Shown: one piece after another, positions 42,222 to 50,876 of the stretch
Layout: each line of letters starts with the position of its first letter
Position numbering within the stretch: position 1 is the first letter of the stretch
Assembly (NCBI RefSeq): GCF_014207135.1
Contig: NZ_JACHCC010000008.1
Coordinates: 62,001-126,000, forward strand
Direction: 5' to 3'
Source of the DNA: Pedobacter cryoconitis
GTDB taxonomy: Bacteria; Bacteroidota; Bacteroidia; Sphingobacteriales; Sphingobacteriaceae
DNA length: 64,000 nt
Program-made: the position numbers and the translations under genes
Notes under the pieces: generated by a model
Database searches by the model: none
What the model saw: the letters and a program-made list of their open reading frames with translations, nothing else
Told to the model about the DNA's origin: nothing

Positions 42222-43181
42222 ATGAAAAGAGTACCAGAGGACGAGTCACAGAATGTCGCTGATTACCCAAATAACAACACCATTTTTACAGTCTGGAAGT
42301 TTAAAGAAAACACAGAGATCAAACCTGCTTTCGAAAGAATTTGTGCCCTCATCGCTAACCTTAATCACTCATTCATTATAAGAACACCTGGTGGACGTTC
42401 CAGTTGTGTAATGGGTATAGGATATGATGCCTGGATTAAACTTTCATTACCTACCCCACTTCCTAAGGAATTGAAAAATTTCGAACCTGTTGCCGGATCG
42501 AAACATACGGCTGTCGCTACTCCGGGAGATTTACATTTTCATCTGCGGGGAACCGACATGGCAGTTTGTTTTGATATGCTCACCGCGATAACAGAAGTAT
42601 TATATCCGGTTGCCGATTCTCTTGAAGAAGTACATGGTTTCAGATATTGGGATGGACGTTCCATTCTTGGTTTTGTCGATGGAACAGAAAACCCGGTTGG
42701 CAACGAACGACAAGGCTTTGCAGTTGTAGATGATGAAGACCCACTTTATAAAGGAGGAAGTTACCTTTTTGTACAAAAATACCTGCACGATATGCAGGCA
42801 TGGACGAAATTATCTACCGAAGCCCAGGAAAAAGTAATCGGACGTTATAAACTCAGTGATATTGAGATGTCAGACGATGTAAAACCTGAAAACTCACACA
42901 GTTTCTTAGCCAATTTAGAAGATGAGGATGGGAATGACCTGAAAATAGTAAGGGACAATATGCCTTTTGGAAATCCTTCCAGAAGAGAGTTTGGAACCTA
43001 TTTCATTGCTTATGCAAATACTTTCAGTACCACACATAAAATGTTGGAAAGGATGTTCATCGGCGTTCCTTCCGGAAACCATGACAGAATATTAGATTTC
43101 AGTACAGCACATACCGGTAGTCTTTTCTTTGCTCCGTCAATGAATATACTGAACGATTACACTGCTGAGCCTGCAAGCTGA
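42222..43181 (+). CDS. Dyp-type heme peroxidase
   Basis: 319 aa. Key residues fall at the family positions: Asp153 in the GFVDGTENP motif, proximal heme ligand His226 in PENSHS, and distal Arg244 in IVRDNMPFG. The second half has FGTYFIAYANTF and MLERMFIG. Dyp peroxidases use H2O2 to oxidise dyes, phenols or Mn(II), and some work on porphyrins. No signal peptide and no encapsulin-targeting tail or encapsulin gene nearby. It follows the LysR gene by 23 bp and ends at a strong terminator. Confidence 0.92.
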   Translation: MKRVPEDESQNVADYPNNNTIFTVWKFKENTEIKPAFERICALIANLNHSFIIRTPGGRSSCVMGIGYDAWIKLSLPTPLPKELKNFEPVAGSKHTAVATPGDLHFHLRGTDMAVCFDMLTAITEVLYPVADSLEEVHGFRYWDGRSILGFVDGTENPVGNERQGFAVVDDEDPLYKGGSYLFVQKYLHDMQAWTKLSTEAQEKVIGRYKLSDIEMSDDVKPENSHSFLANLEDEDGNDLKIVRDNMPFGNPSRREFGTYFIAYANTFSTTHKMLERMFIGVPSGNHDRILDFSTAHTGSLFFAPSMNILNDYTAEPAS

Positions 43182-43201
43182 TACGGTATTTAAATAACAC
43201 C

Positions 43202-43244
43202 AAATGGGGCAAACTGGTTAATTCATAGTTTGCCCCATTTTTTT
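43202..43244 (+). terminator. Terminator after the Dyp peroxidase gene
   Basis: Perfect 14-bp arms (AAATGGGGCAAACT / AGTTTGCCCCATTT) with an 11-nt loop, followed by TTTT. It covers the first codons of an upstream-extended reading of the next gene, so that long start is not used. Confidence 0.78.
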
Positions 43245-43298
43245 AATATTAATCCGGATGATTTCGTTATTTTTAATCAATCCCGACAAAATTGTTTT

Positions 43299-44846
43299 AT
43301 GGCAACAGTTGCACTCCGAAGTATCCAGGGCAAATGGGTTATGGCTTGTACCATAATGGCCTCAGCAATGGCTTTTATTGATGCCACTGCATTAAATGTG
43401 ATCTTACCTTCCTTACAGCAACACTTAAAAGCTTCCGGACCAGACCTGTTTTGGGTACTGAATGCCTATTTACTCATGCTCGCTTCCCTCATTCTGATCG
43501 GCGGGACATTGGGCGACAGATTAGGCCGCAAAAAGATATTCATGATCGGGATCTTTATTTTCATATCAGGGTCTGCAGCCTGCGGTTTTTCTTCCAGTGC
43601 CACTATCCTGATCATTTTCCGGGTGATACAAGGCATTGGTGGTGCATTGATGATACCAGGAAGTCTATCCTTAATTTCTTCTTCTATTGATGAAAAAGAA
43701 CGGGGAAAAGCCATAGGAACCTGGTCTGCGGCCACCACTTTAGTAACAATGGGCGGGCCTGCACTGGGTGGCGCCCTTGCCGATGCCGGTCTTTGGCGTT
43801 ATATATTTTTCATTAATGTGCCTATCGGGATTATCGTGTTGATCTTCTTAAGGACAAAAGTGAAAGAAATCAAAGATGAGGACAACCATAAGGGATTGGA
43901 TTTTTATGGTGCAATTGCTATAGCCCTTGGCCTGGCGATGCTCACCTTTGGCTTCCTGCGTTTACCCGCTGTTGGCTTTAGTCATATCCAGGGTTATGGT
44001 TCAATCAGCGCAGGGATTTTACTACTCCTTACTTTTATCGTCATAGAACGTAAAAGCAGTCAGCCAATGATGCCATTGAGTTTGTTCAGCAATGTCATTT
44101 TCAGCGGGACAAACCTGCTTACTTTTTTCCTTTATGCAGGACTAGGTGCAGGAATGTTGTTTATTTCACTGAATATGGTGCAGGTGCAGGGTTATACACA
44201 GCTTGAATCCGGTCTTACCTTTCTGCCATTTACTATTTTCATGGTCGCGAACGCACGTTTTGCCGGCAGCCTCGCCGATAAATACGGACCAAGGTTCTTT
44301 CTGATCACAGGCCCTTTTTTAGCTGGCGCAGGCTTACTCCTCTTATCCTATATTCAGCAGACAAAAGGACCTTCAGATTACTGGACCACCTTTTTACCAG
44401 GTATTCTGATCTTCGGTTTTGGCATGTCACTTACCGTTGCACCCCTTACTGCAGCGGTAATGGGTTCGGTAAGTGATCATTTTACAGGTACAGCATCAGG
44501 CATTAACAATGCTGTATCAAGAATTGCAGGTGTTTTTGCCAATGCAGTTCTGGGTTCGATGGCTGTACTACTGTTTTCCGCAGCTTTACAAAAGGAAATT
44601 AAAGAACTCCCGCTTAACCAACAGCAAAAACAAGCTGTAATTGCGCAAAGCGCAAACCTCGGGAATGCCAGGGCTCCGGAAGGATTAAATCCAGTTCAGG
44701 AAAAGAAAGTAGTAGCGGCCTACCATTCCGGTTTTATTGATGCGTATGGAAAAATCATGAAAGTTTCTGCTGGTCTTGGATTCTTAGCCTCATTAATGGC
44801 CCTGATCTTTATTCAGTCACCGGGCATTAAAAAAGCACTTGTTTGA
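43299..44846 (+). CDS. DHA2-family multidrug MFS exporter (EmrB-type)
   Basis: 515 aa from ATG 43299. The in-frame ATG at 43230 is rejected because it overlaps the preceding terminator. Fourteen membrane helices are expected. Marks: FIDATALNVILPSLQ in helix 1, GGTLGDRLGRKK after helix 2, FRVIQGIGGALMIP in helix 4 and GPALGGALADAG (motif C, antiporter type). DHA2 proteins expel drugs in exchange for protons. The C-terminal 60 residues include a soluble loop (ELPLNQQQKQAVIAQ). Single gene; no MFP or TolC partner adjacent. Confidence 0.88.
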   Translation: MATVALRSIQGKWVMACTIMASAMAFIDATALNVILPSLQQHLKASGPDLFWVLNAYLLMLASLILIGGTLGDRLGRKKIFMIGIFIFISGSAACGFSSSATILIIFRVIQGIGGALMIPGSLSLISSSIDEKERGKAIGTWSAATTLVTMGGPALGGALADAGLWRYIFFINVPIGIIVLIFLRTKVKEIKDEDNHKGLDFYGAIAIALGLAMLTFGFLRLPAVGFSHIQGYGSISAGILLLLTFIVIERKSSQPMMPLSLFSNVIFSGTNLLTFFLYAGLGAGMLFISLNMVQVQGYTQLESGLTFLPFTIFMVANARFAGSLADKYGPRFFLITGPFLAGAGLLLLSYIQQTKGPSDYWTTFLPGILIFGFGMSLTVAPLTAAVMGSVSDHFTGTASGINNAVSRIAGVFANAVLGSMAVLLFSAALQKEIKELPLNQQQKQAVIAQSANLGNARAPEGLNPVQEKKVVAAYHSGFIDAYGKIMKVSAGLGFLASLMALIFIQSPGIKKALV

Positions 44847-44872
44847 CCCAGAAAAAACAGAGCAACCCAATA

Positions 44873-45862
44873 TTAATCAGACACAATTGATGATTTCACA
44901 AGCTTATAGAGGTCAATATTCTTTTTACCCTCAGCTCCCCTGAGTTTCTCCTTAAAGCTGATCACTGAACGGGCAACAGCACTGGCCGGATATTTTTTGA
45001 TAAGCTGATCAAATGTTTCTTCTACATCAGGCTGGAGCTTATTTGTATCAGGATCAGTGCTTGGCGTATTCTCCAGACCTCCCAAAAGATAACTCATATA
45101 AGTCTGATAATTACTTTTAGCTTCTGCCTTGTAATACCCCTTAGGAGAATGCTTCAAATACTGTTCCCATGAAAAAGCCCAGTCTCCAAGCGTAGCTCTG
45201 TCTACTGCCAGTCCTGCATCATAATCAACTACAGGATCGTTCTCCAAAACTGTTTGTGCCCAGAATTTCTGATCATCTTTTGTTAAAGATGATGCAAATA
45301 GCCATTCCCAGTAAGCTGGTCTGAGATGAAAAACAGGTCCAACTTCTTCTTCAGACCTGATTTCAATATAATGAGCTGAGAGTTGCTGAAACAAATCTTT
45401 TTGTTCCGGACTCAGCTTTTCAAGGAAGCCTGCTTCTACTCTTTTCTTACTTGCATCCATTGATTCTCCCTCAACGTAATTATTTTCAGTATTTTCATAA
45501 ACTGGCAACAGTTGTCCCTGACGCGCGTCCAAATGACTAATTACCGGTGTCAGCACTTTTCTCCATTGATCCAGCAATTTGTACCGCTGGTTCAGGTCAA
45601 GTTCGGGTAACTTCTCCCTGATCATTTTTTCGACCGCTGTCAGACTAAGCAGAGATGGTTTTTGCCTGAATAAATCAAACCCAGGCTCAGCAATGGTATC
45701 GTTCCTGGTAACTAAGGAGTCTTTTTTCAAGTCCGGACGAAGAAAGCTATCTGTTTTTTTGATTTGTGCCACTTTTTCCGGCCGTGTACGCAGTACTGCC
45801 CAGATCGCAGCGATCAGCACTAAAAGGGATACTATAATTAATGGAATTCTAAATTTGGTCAT
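44873..45862 (-). CDS. Membrane-anchored hypothetical protein
   Basis: 329 aa, not recognised. One N-terminal anchor helix (FRIPLIIVSLLVLIAAIWAV) with a long, mostly helical, Lys/Asp/Glu-rich domain outside or inside the membrane. Segments such as KLPELDLNQRYKLLDQWRKV and WEWLFASSLTKDDQKFW look like helical-repeat (TPR-like) structure. No Cys, no catalytic motif. Single gene; its stop is 27 bp from the exporter gene stop (convergent). Confidence 0.6.
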   Translation of the reverse strand: MTKFRIPLIIVSLLVLIAAIWAVLRTRPEKVAQIKKTDSFLRPDLKKDSLVTRNDTIAEPGFDLFRQKPSLLSLTAVEKMIREKLPELDLNQRYKLLDQWRKVLTPVISHLDARQGQLLPVYENTENNYVEGESMDASKKRVEAGFLEKLSPEQKDLFQQLSAHYIEIRSEEEVGPVFHLRPAYWEWLFASSLTKDDQKFWAQTVLENDPVVDYDAGLAVDRATLGDWAFSWEQYLKHSPKGYYKAEAKSNYQTYMSYLLGGLENTPSTDPDTNKLQPDVEETFDQLIKKYPASAVARSVISFKEKLRGAEGKKNIDLYKLVKSSIVSD

Positions 45863-45971
45863 TTAATTTAAGGAATTATTGAAATGGCTTACTTACATAA
45901 AGTATGCCATCAATTTATAAACATTACCTTTATCCATCATTATAAATTTGCTTTACTAGAACAGAAAGAAA

Positions 45972-46406
45972 ATGGCACAACAAAACATACATGTGTGGAC
46001 AGGGATCTCCAACAAAACGGAGGAGCAATTCTATAAATATTTTGACCAGGATAAATTCCTGAAAGATAATCACAGATTCAGCACTGATGAATCTCCAGAG
46101 AAAGACGGTCCGGATCTCAAACTCCGTTGTCAGTTCTGTAAAGACCTCGGGCTGCCATCCGCCTATAACGAAGATTGGATAACCATGCACTTCAGCCGTA
46201 AAAAAATCAATGTCCAGCTGGCTATTGAAGAACTTCCGGTTTGGGATGATCAGCTGGAAGTAGATATCTACAAAGCCTGTGTAGCTAAAGGAATTTCAAC
46301 AGTAAACGCCATATTTTCATATGCAGATGATACGCTGACAATTGATGCTCCGTTGAAAAGCTATAATGATCTGATGTATGTTGGCTGTTTTGTCAGTCAG
46401 TTTTAA
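45972..46406 (+). CDS. Immunity protein 22-like protein (Imm22)
   Basis: 144 aa. The start QQNIHVWTGISNKTEEQFYK matches the opening strand and helix of Imm22-type immunity proteins (h-h-W-h-G-x-x-x-(S/N)-x-E-E-h), followed by CKDLGLPSAYNEDWITMHF and a central strand. Imm22 proteins protect against polymorphic toxins in contact-dependent competition. No toxin, PAAR, Rhs or T6SS gene is in the window, so this would be an orphan immunity gene. The family call is from motif memory and moderate. Confidence 0.55.
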   Translation: MAQQNIHVWTGISNKTEEQFYKYFDQDKFLKDNHRFSTDESPEKDGPDLKLRCQFCKDLGLPSAYNEDWITMHFSRKKINVQLAIEELPVWDDQLEVDIYKACVAKGISTVNAIFSYADDTLTIDAPLKSYNDLMYVGCFVSQF

Positions 46407-46423
46407 ACAGATTCATAGCATTG

Positions 46424-46455
46424 AAGGTGTCCGGAAAGACCGGACACCTTCCTTT
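46424..46455. terminator. Terminator between Imm22-like and OYE genes
   Basis: Perfect 11-bp arms (AAGGTGTCCGG / CCGGACACCTT) with a 5-nt loop, followed by CCTTTTT on the plus strand; the genes on both sides converge on it. Confidence 0.78.
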
Positions 46456-47520
46456 TTACCCCAGATAAGGGTAATCGGTATACCCCTGTTTTCCGGTCAT
46501 GTAAAAAGTAGACGGATCTGGTATATTCAGGCCCGCATTCTTTGCGAACCTTTCCGGCAAATCGGGATTAGCGAGAAACAGCTTTCCATATACAATAGCA
46601 TCAGCACCGCCTTTGGCCAGCAGGTTTTCACCAGATTCTTTCGTAAATCCACCATTAGCCAGATAAACACCTTTATAAGCCTGACGCAGCAATCCATGCA
46701 GTTCAGCGTTAGTTAATCTTTCAGAAGCAAAAGCGACATGAAGATAAGCCAGGTTCCTGTTGTTTAATTTATTGATAATATATGGATAAAATTCTTCCGC
46801 ATTGGCATCCTCCATATCATGAAGAGGGTCACCAGGAGAAATCCTGATTCCCATCCTGTCAGCGCCAATCACAGCAATAATAGCATCAGCACACTCCAAT
46901 AGAAACCTCGCTCTGTTTTCCTCATTTCCCCCGTATTCGTCAGTCCTCAGATTTGAATTTGTACCTAAAAACTGATGAATAAGATAGCCATAGGCGGCAT
47001 GCAGCTCTACCCCGTCAAAATCACAATCTATGGCATTTTTAGCTGCCACTGCAAAATCCTTAATAATATGTCTGATTTCATTGGTGGTTAATGCCCTTGG
47101 GGTCACCAAATCCTTCATACCCTGTGGAGTATAACTTTGCCCTTTTGCAGGAATGGCACTTGCTGAAACAGGCAGCGCGTTTTCAGGTAGAAAATCAGGC
47201 ATAGCCATGCGTCCTGTATGAATAAGCTGCATAAATATTTTACCTCCTTTTTTATGAACCTCAGCCGTTACAGCTTTCCAGCTCCTGAGCTGTTCAGCAG
47301 TATAAATTCCCGGTAAATTACTACCGGATTTTGCCATTGGCGAAATACAGACTGCTTCAGTGATCAATAAACCAGCTGAAGCCCGCTGCGCGTAATATTC
47401 ACCTACAATATCCGGCTGGGTTCCCGCATTATCTGCACGCCCCCTGGTCATTGGGGCCATCACCATCCGGTTTCTTAATTCAACTTTTCCTATTTTTAAT
47501 GAATCAAATAATGTTGTCAT
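46456..47520 (-). CDS. Old Yellow Enzyme family alkene reductase
   Basis: 354 aa FMN-dependent TIM barrel. ELRNRMVMAPMTRGRA is the N-terminal mark, GGKIFMQLIHTGRMA holds the FMN-binding Gln/His region, FDGVELHAAYGYLIHQFLGT supplies the active-site His and Tyr, and YLANGGFTKE binds the phosphate. NemA/OYE-like enzymes reduce C=C bonds of enones, nitroesters and quinone-like compounds with NADPH. Likely detoxification. Upstream is the ECF42 sigma gene (47 bp), which might control it. Confidence 0.9.
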   Translation of the reverse strand: MTTLFDSLKIGKVELRNRMVMAPMTRGRADNAGTQPDIVGEYYAQRASAGLLITEAVCISPMAKSGSNLPGIYTAEQLRSWKAVTAEVHKKGGKIFMQLIHTGRMAMPDFLPENALPVSASAIPAKGQSYTPQGMKDLVTPRALTTNEIRHIIKDFAVAAKNAIDCDFDGVELHAAYGYLIHQFLGTNSNLRTDEYGGNEENRARFLLECADAIIAVIGADRMGIRISPGDPLHDMEDANAEEFYPYIINKLNNRNLAYLHVAFASERLTNAELHGLLRQAYKGVYLANGGFTKESGENLLAKGGADAIVYGKLFLANPDLPERFAKNAGLNIPDPSTFYMTGKQGYTDYPYLG

Positions 47521-47566
47521 GCTTTTATATTTTATTAAAAAGATAGCATCAACCGCAAATACAGCA

Positions 47567-48817
47567 CTATCCCTGACGAAGGATCAATCGTTCCAACTCT
47601 CTGGTCAGAGTTTTCCTTTCAGCAGGTGATTTTGTCAGCTCTATAGCTTTCCTGTAGTGAATTATAGCTTTGTCAATGTTAATGGCTACATATAAGTAAC
47701 CAATCAGAGAATGATAGTAATTATTCTCATTCAGGTTGAGTTTTTCTGCTTCTTTGATACCTTGTTCATTTCCATGAACTTTTGCAAATGCAAATGCTCT
47801 GTTTAATGCTGTCACTGGTGAGTATTCTATCAGGATAAGCTGATTATATAAAGATAAAACATGGAGCCATTTGTCTACTTCTGCCGGAGTAGTATGCCAG
47901 TAAGCAATTCCCGCTTCCAGGTGATATTTAGATATCTCGTTTCCAGAACAGGCATTTACCAGGTAATAGTTACCCTTATCAATTAATTCCTGGTCCCACA
48001 GAGACTTGTCCTGCTCTTCATATAAAACAATCTCTCCGGCAGCATCCAGCCTGGCTTCAAACCTCGAACTTTGAAAACATAGTAAAGCCAGTAATGCATT
48101 AGTTCTGGTTGTATTGGTCAAGGGGTTTTCAATCAGTACCAATGCAAGTCTCATTGCTTCTGCACAAAGATCTTTTCGGATCAGATGATTATTGGATCTG
48201 GAAGAATACCCTTCATTAAACAGCAGATACAGAGTCCTTAAAACTGTATCTAACCTTGATTTTACTACCGTTTCCTGCAACTGACTAATCTGAAATTCAT
48301 TCTTCCGGAGGCTTGCCCTTGCTCTGAACAGCCTCTTTTTAATCGCCTCTTTCCTGGCAAGAAATGCATCAGCAATTTCTTCTATACTAAACCCGCAAAG
48401 AATCTGCAAGGCCAGACAGATCTGTGATTCTCCGGGGTTATCCGGATTACTGACCGCAAAAATCATCGCCAACTGGCTGTCAGCTATTGTTTGCGGTGTA
48501 AAATCAGTCTCTGGTTCAATCTGAGGTGTATCTCTTTCAAATTCTCCCCTCACTTGCGTCTCAAAAATATTTACTCTTTTAAGATAGTCCCTGGTTTTGT
48601 TTTTAGCTACCGTATAAAGCCAGGCTGAAGGATTTTCTGGAACACCATTTACGGCCCATAACTCACTCGCCTTTAAAAACGTTTCACTTGCTATATCTTC
48701 AGCTACTTCAATATGTTTCAAACCAAAATGACGGCATAACACTGCTGTCATCCGGGCATATTCCTGCCTGAATAAATGAGGTAAAAGCTCAGTCCGGAAA
48801 CTATTTCCCTGATTCAT
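47567..48817 (-). CDS. ECF42-type RNA polymerase sigma factor with TPR-like C-terminus
   Basis: 416 aa, long for an ECF sigma. Region 2 (HIEVAEDIASETFLKASELW, then NPSAWLYTVAKNKTRDYLKR) and region 4 (SQICLALQILCGFSIEEIAD, AFLARKEAIKKRLFRAR) occupy the first 190 residues. The rest is a DUF6596/TPR-like helical extension (LYLLFNEGYSS, ALNRAFAFAKVHG, ESLIGYLYVAINID-like repeats). This is the ECF42 group, which is usually paired with a DGPF/YCII protein, as here 11 bp upstream. No anti-sigma factor gene is present, as expected for that group. Confidence 0.9.
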   Translation of the reverse strand: MNQGNSFRTELLPHLFRQEYARMTAVLCRHFGLKHIEVAEDIASETFLKASELWAVNGVPENPSAWLYTVAKNKTRDYLKRVNIFETQVRGEFERDTPQIEPETDFTPQTIADSQLAMIFAVSNPDNPGESQICLALQILCGFSIEEIADAFLARKEAIKKRLFRARASLRKNEFQISQLQETVVKSRLDTVLRTLYLLFNEGYSSRSNNHLIRKDLCAEAMRLALVLIENPLTNTTRTNALLALLCFQSSRFEARLDAAGEIVLYEEQDKSLWDQELIDKGNYYLVNACSGNEISKYHLEAGIAYWHTTPAEVDKWLHVLSLYNQLILIEYSPVTALNRAFAFAKVHGNEQGIKEAEKLNLNENNYYHSLIGYLYVAINIDKAIIHYRKAIELTKSPAERKTLTRELERLILRQG

Positions 48818-48828
48818 CCTCCTGGTTC

Positions 48829-49173
48829 TTACAATCCGCTACGACGTACCATCACTTCCCTTACTTCTATATTTCCGCCAATTTTGAAAATAGGATTGGC
48901 TTTTGCCAGCTCAACCGCTTCTTCAATAGTCTCTGTATTTACAATGATATACCCACTTACAAACTCCTTGATTTCCGTATAAGGACCATCAGTCACCACA
49001 TTATCCGGATAAACGGTTCTGGCATTTACCGAAGATAAAGTATTTCCCTGATCAGCCAGTTTGTTTTGGGCGGCAATACTCCCCAGCCAGTTCATTCTCT
49101 CCTGCATTTGTTCAGGTGATGGTTTAAAATCGGAATGATTATTCAATCTGAAAATTAATACAAACTCTTTCAT
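48829..49173 (-). CDS. YCII-related (DGPF) protein, ECF42 partner
   Basis: 114 aa. A YCII ferredoxin-like domain: EFVLIFRLNNHSDFKPSPEQ, VTDGPYTEIKEFVSGYIIVN with the hallmark DGP(Y/F) segment, and AVELAKANPIF. YCII/DGPF proteins are linked by gene order to ECF42 sigma factors and are needed for their function in several bacteria. Just upstream of the sigma gene and in the same direction, so they form a unit. The 253 bp before it (49174-49426) hold no clear gene. Confidence 0.88.
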   Translation of the reverse strand: MKEFVLIFRLNNHSDFKPSPEQMQERMNWLGSIAAQNKLADQGNTLSSVNARTVYPDNVVTDGPYTEIKEFVSGYIIVNTETIEEAVELAKANPIFKIGGNIEVREVMVRRSGL

Positions 49174-49426
49174 TTTTATAAAATTTTAATGTTTTTGGTC
49201 TGATGACGATTGAGCATCCAAGATGGGGACAAAATATTTTTCTACAAAGCGTTATAATTAATAATTTTCAACCAGGATCTCTGAATATCATGCCCTAAGA
49301 ACATGATTCACCATGCCATAAACACCCGATAATAATATTTTTACATAATACATACATTCTCAGTTTTTATATTAACTTTAGTTAACCTAAGAAATTTTGT
49401 CACAAACAATTTAAACAATAGAAATT

Positions 49427-49666
49427 ATGCACATGTTATTTCACATTTTATTGGGAGGTATTGCTGGTTGGCTTGCCGGAAAAGTAATGAAAGGCGATGG
49501 TTATGGGGTTATTTTTGATATCCTGCTAGGTTTAATTGGCGGATGGGTCGGCGGAGCGCTCTTAGGATGGATTGGTATCCACACAGGGGGAGACATCAGC
49601 TATCTGGTCACTGCATTTTTAGGTGCTGTATTGTTGGTGTGGATTTCAAGGTTGATCAAAGGATAA
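49427..49666 (+). CDS. GlsB/YeaQ/YmgE family membrane stress protein
   Basis: 79 aa with three hydrophobic helices rich in Gly: HILLGGIAGWLAGKVMKG, GVIFDILLGLIGGWVGGALL and SYLVTAFLGAVLLVWISRL. Length and the GW-x-G motifs fit the family of transglycosylase-associated general stress membrane proteins. Located in the inner membrane. The stress-inducible nature of the family fits the neighbouring ECF42 unit, but no link can be shown. Confidence 0.88.
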   Translation: MHMLFHILLGGIAGWLAGKVMKGDGYGVIFDILLGLIGGWVGGALLGWIGIHTGGDISYLVTAFLGAVLLVWISRLIKG

Positions 49667-49686
49667 CCAGAACAAAATCTAAAATA

Positions 49687-49712
49687 AGGCTGTACCTGAG
49701 GGGGTACAGCCT
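49687..49712. terminator. Terminator between GlsB and M23-like genes
   Basis: Perfect 10-bp arms (AGGCTGTACC / GGTACAGCCT) with a 6-nt loop between convergent genes. Confidence 0.65.
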
Positions 49713-49718
49713 CTTAAC

Positions 49719-50660
49719 TTATCTGATCAGCTGCTTTAGTTCCTTTTTGGTAAACTCCTGCGTTCTGATTTCAGGTGTATCCGCCACAACATATTCCTGT
49801 TGTGCTGTTAAAACGGTATCCGCATTTCCGACTGTATAGAAATGCGGAGCTACAAACCCATAAAAACTTTTAGAGCTCTGAATGCTCCTGTTTTTCATCC
49901 CTTCAAAATCAACTGATTTCAGATAAGTGATTAACAGATTGACACCGAATAAATCACTCCCTGTCTCCTTAGTATTAAGTCCCAATGTGGTTCCCGGAAA
50001 GACAGTCTGCCCCTGGCGCACAACAAAACTTCCTTTTTTAAATCCTCTGTAAGTAGCCAGCGTACCATCCGCATGTTCAATCGTTAATTCATTGATTTTG
50101 TCGCTATAGGTTAGACCGGCAGAAGCCTCTGGTTCATAAAGATCCCTGACTTCAACAACTATCCCTTTCCGCACAGCGGCAATGGAATCTGCCTGTTTGG
50201 TGTAAAACCGATAGACTTTCCAGTCTTCGGCTGTAGTACCACCAAAATACGCTTCCCCGATAAAACCAACCTCGGCAATCTGGGTCTTTGTTCCGTTCTT
50301 ATAAGGAAGGATGTAACTGAAATTGCTATTATATTTGGGGTTTAACTTTCCTTTGATATAGGAGTAATTAAAGGAGTATTCAATATTTTGTTCTTTATTT
50401 ATAGGTGATAAAGTAACCAGACTTCCGGAAGAACTTTTCAGTGTATAACTCTTTTCCTTTGCACCAGATGAATTATTTAAAGTATTGAACTTTAAAATTA
50501 AGGTATAAGTTCCGGGAACGTTCTTTTCGTAATTAATCTCTACTCCTCTTTCCTTGTTTGTTTTGGAAGCCACAGTAATCAGATTTTCCTGTGCGTTTAC
50601 TTTTAGTACACCTAACCCTAAAGAAGCGCAAAGCATGACTATTTTCGTTTTACTTATCAT
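49719..50660 (-). CDS. Secreted protein with degenerate M23 (LytM-like) domain
   Basis: 313 aa. Signal peptide ends KVNAQ. The first half is beta-rich (YTLILKFNTLNNSSG). From about residue 165 a LytM-type fold is recognisable: GIVVEVRDLYEPE, ELTIEHADGTLATYRGFKKG, VRQGQTVFPGTTLGLN. The motif H-x-H, which supplies the last zinc ligands (usually HLHFE), is replaced by LFGVNLLITYL, and the first H-x(3)-D is absent. So the enzyme is probably inactive and binds peptidoglycan or activates an amidase, like EnvC-type LytM proteins. Confidence 0.65.
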   Translation of the reverse strand: MISKTKIVMLCASLGLGVLKVNAQENLITVASKTNKERGVEINYEKNVPGTYTLILKFNTLNNSSGAKEKSYTLKSSSGSLVTLSPINKEQNIEYSFNYSYIKGKLNPKYNSNFSYILPYKNGTKTQIAEVGFIGEAYFGGTTAEDWKVYRFYTKQADSIAAVRKGIVVEVRDLYEPEASAGLTYSDKINELTIEHADGTLATYRGFKKGSFVVRQGQTVFPGTTLGLNTKETGSDLFGVNLLITYLKSVDFEGMKNRSIQSSKSFYGFVAPHFYTVGNADTVLTAQQEYVVADTPEIRTQEFTKKELKQLIR

Positions 50661-50837
50661 TTATCCAAGTGGTTTAATATTTATGCAATATACTATACAA
50701 AAGACACCAGAATAATCTTTAATGAAAAATAGTTGCCTTTTTTCATTAAAAAAAACCGGGCTCATAAATCCAGTCATTAATTATTAATAAAAATAGTTAA
50801 ACAGCAGGGAACTGCTTAAATAATTATAGAAAAATTA

Positions 50838-50845
50838 TATATTTG
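50838..50845 (+). promoter_or_regulatory. -7 promoter element of the PorT-like operon
   Basis: TATATTTG, exact TAnnTTTG, 31 bp before the ATG of the barrel gene. Confidence 0.45.
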
Positions 50846-50876
50846 CAAATTATATAATATAACCTCAAAGCGCATA

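Noticed and set aside
43230-43298. Upstream start for the DHA2 exporter
   Set aside because: The extra 23 codons lie on the terminator of the Dyp gene and do not look like a membrane-protein N-terminus.
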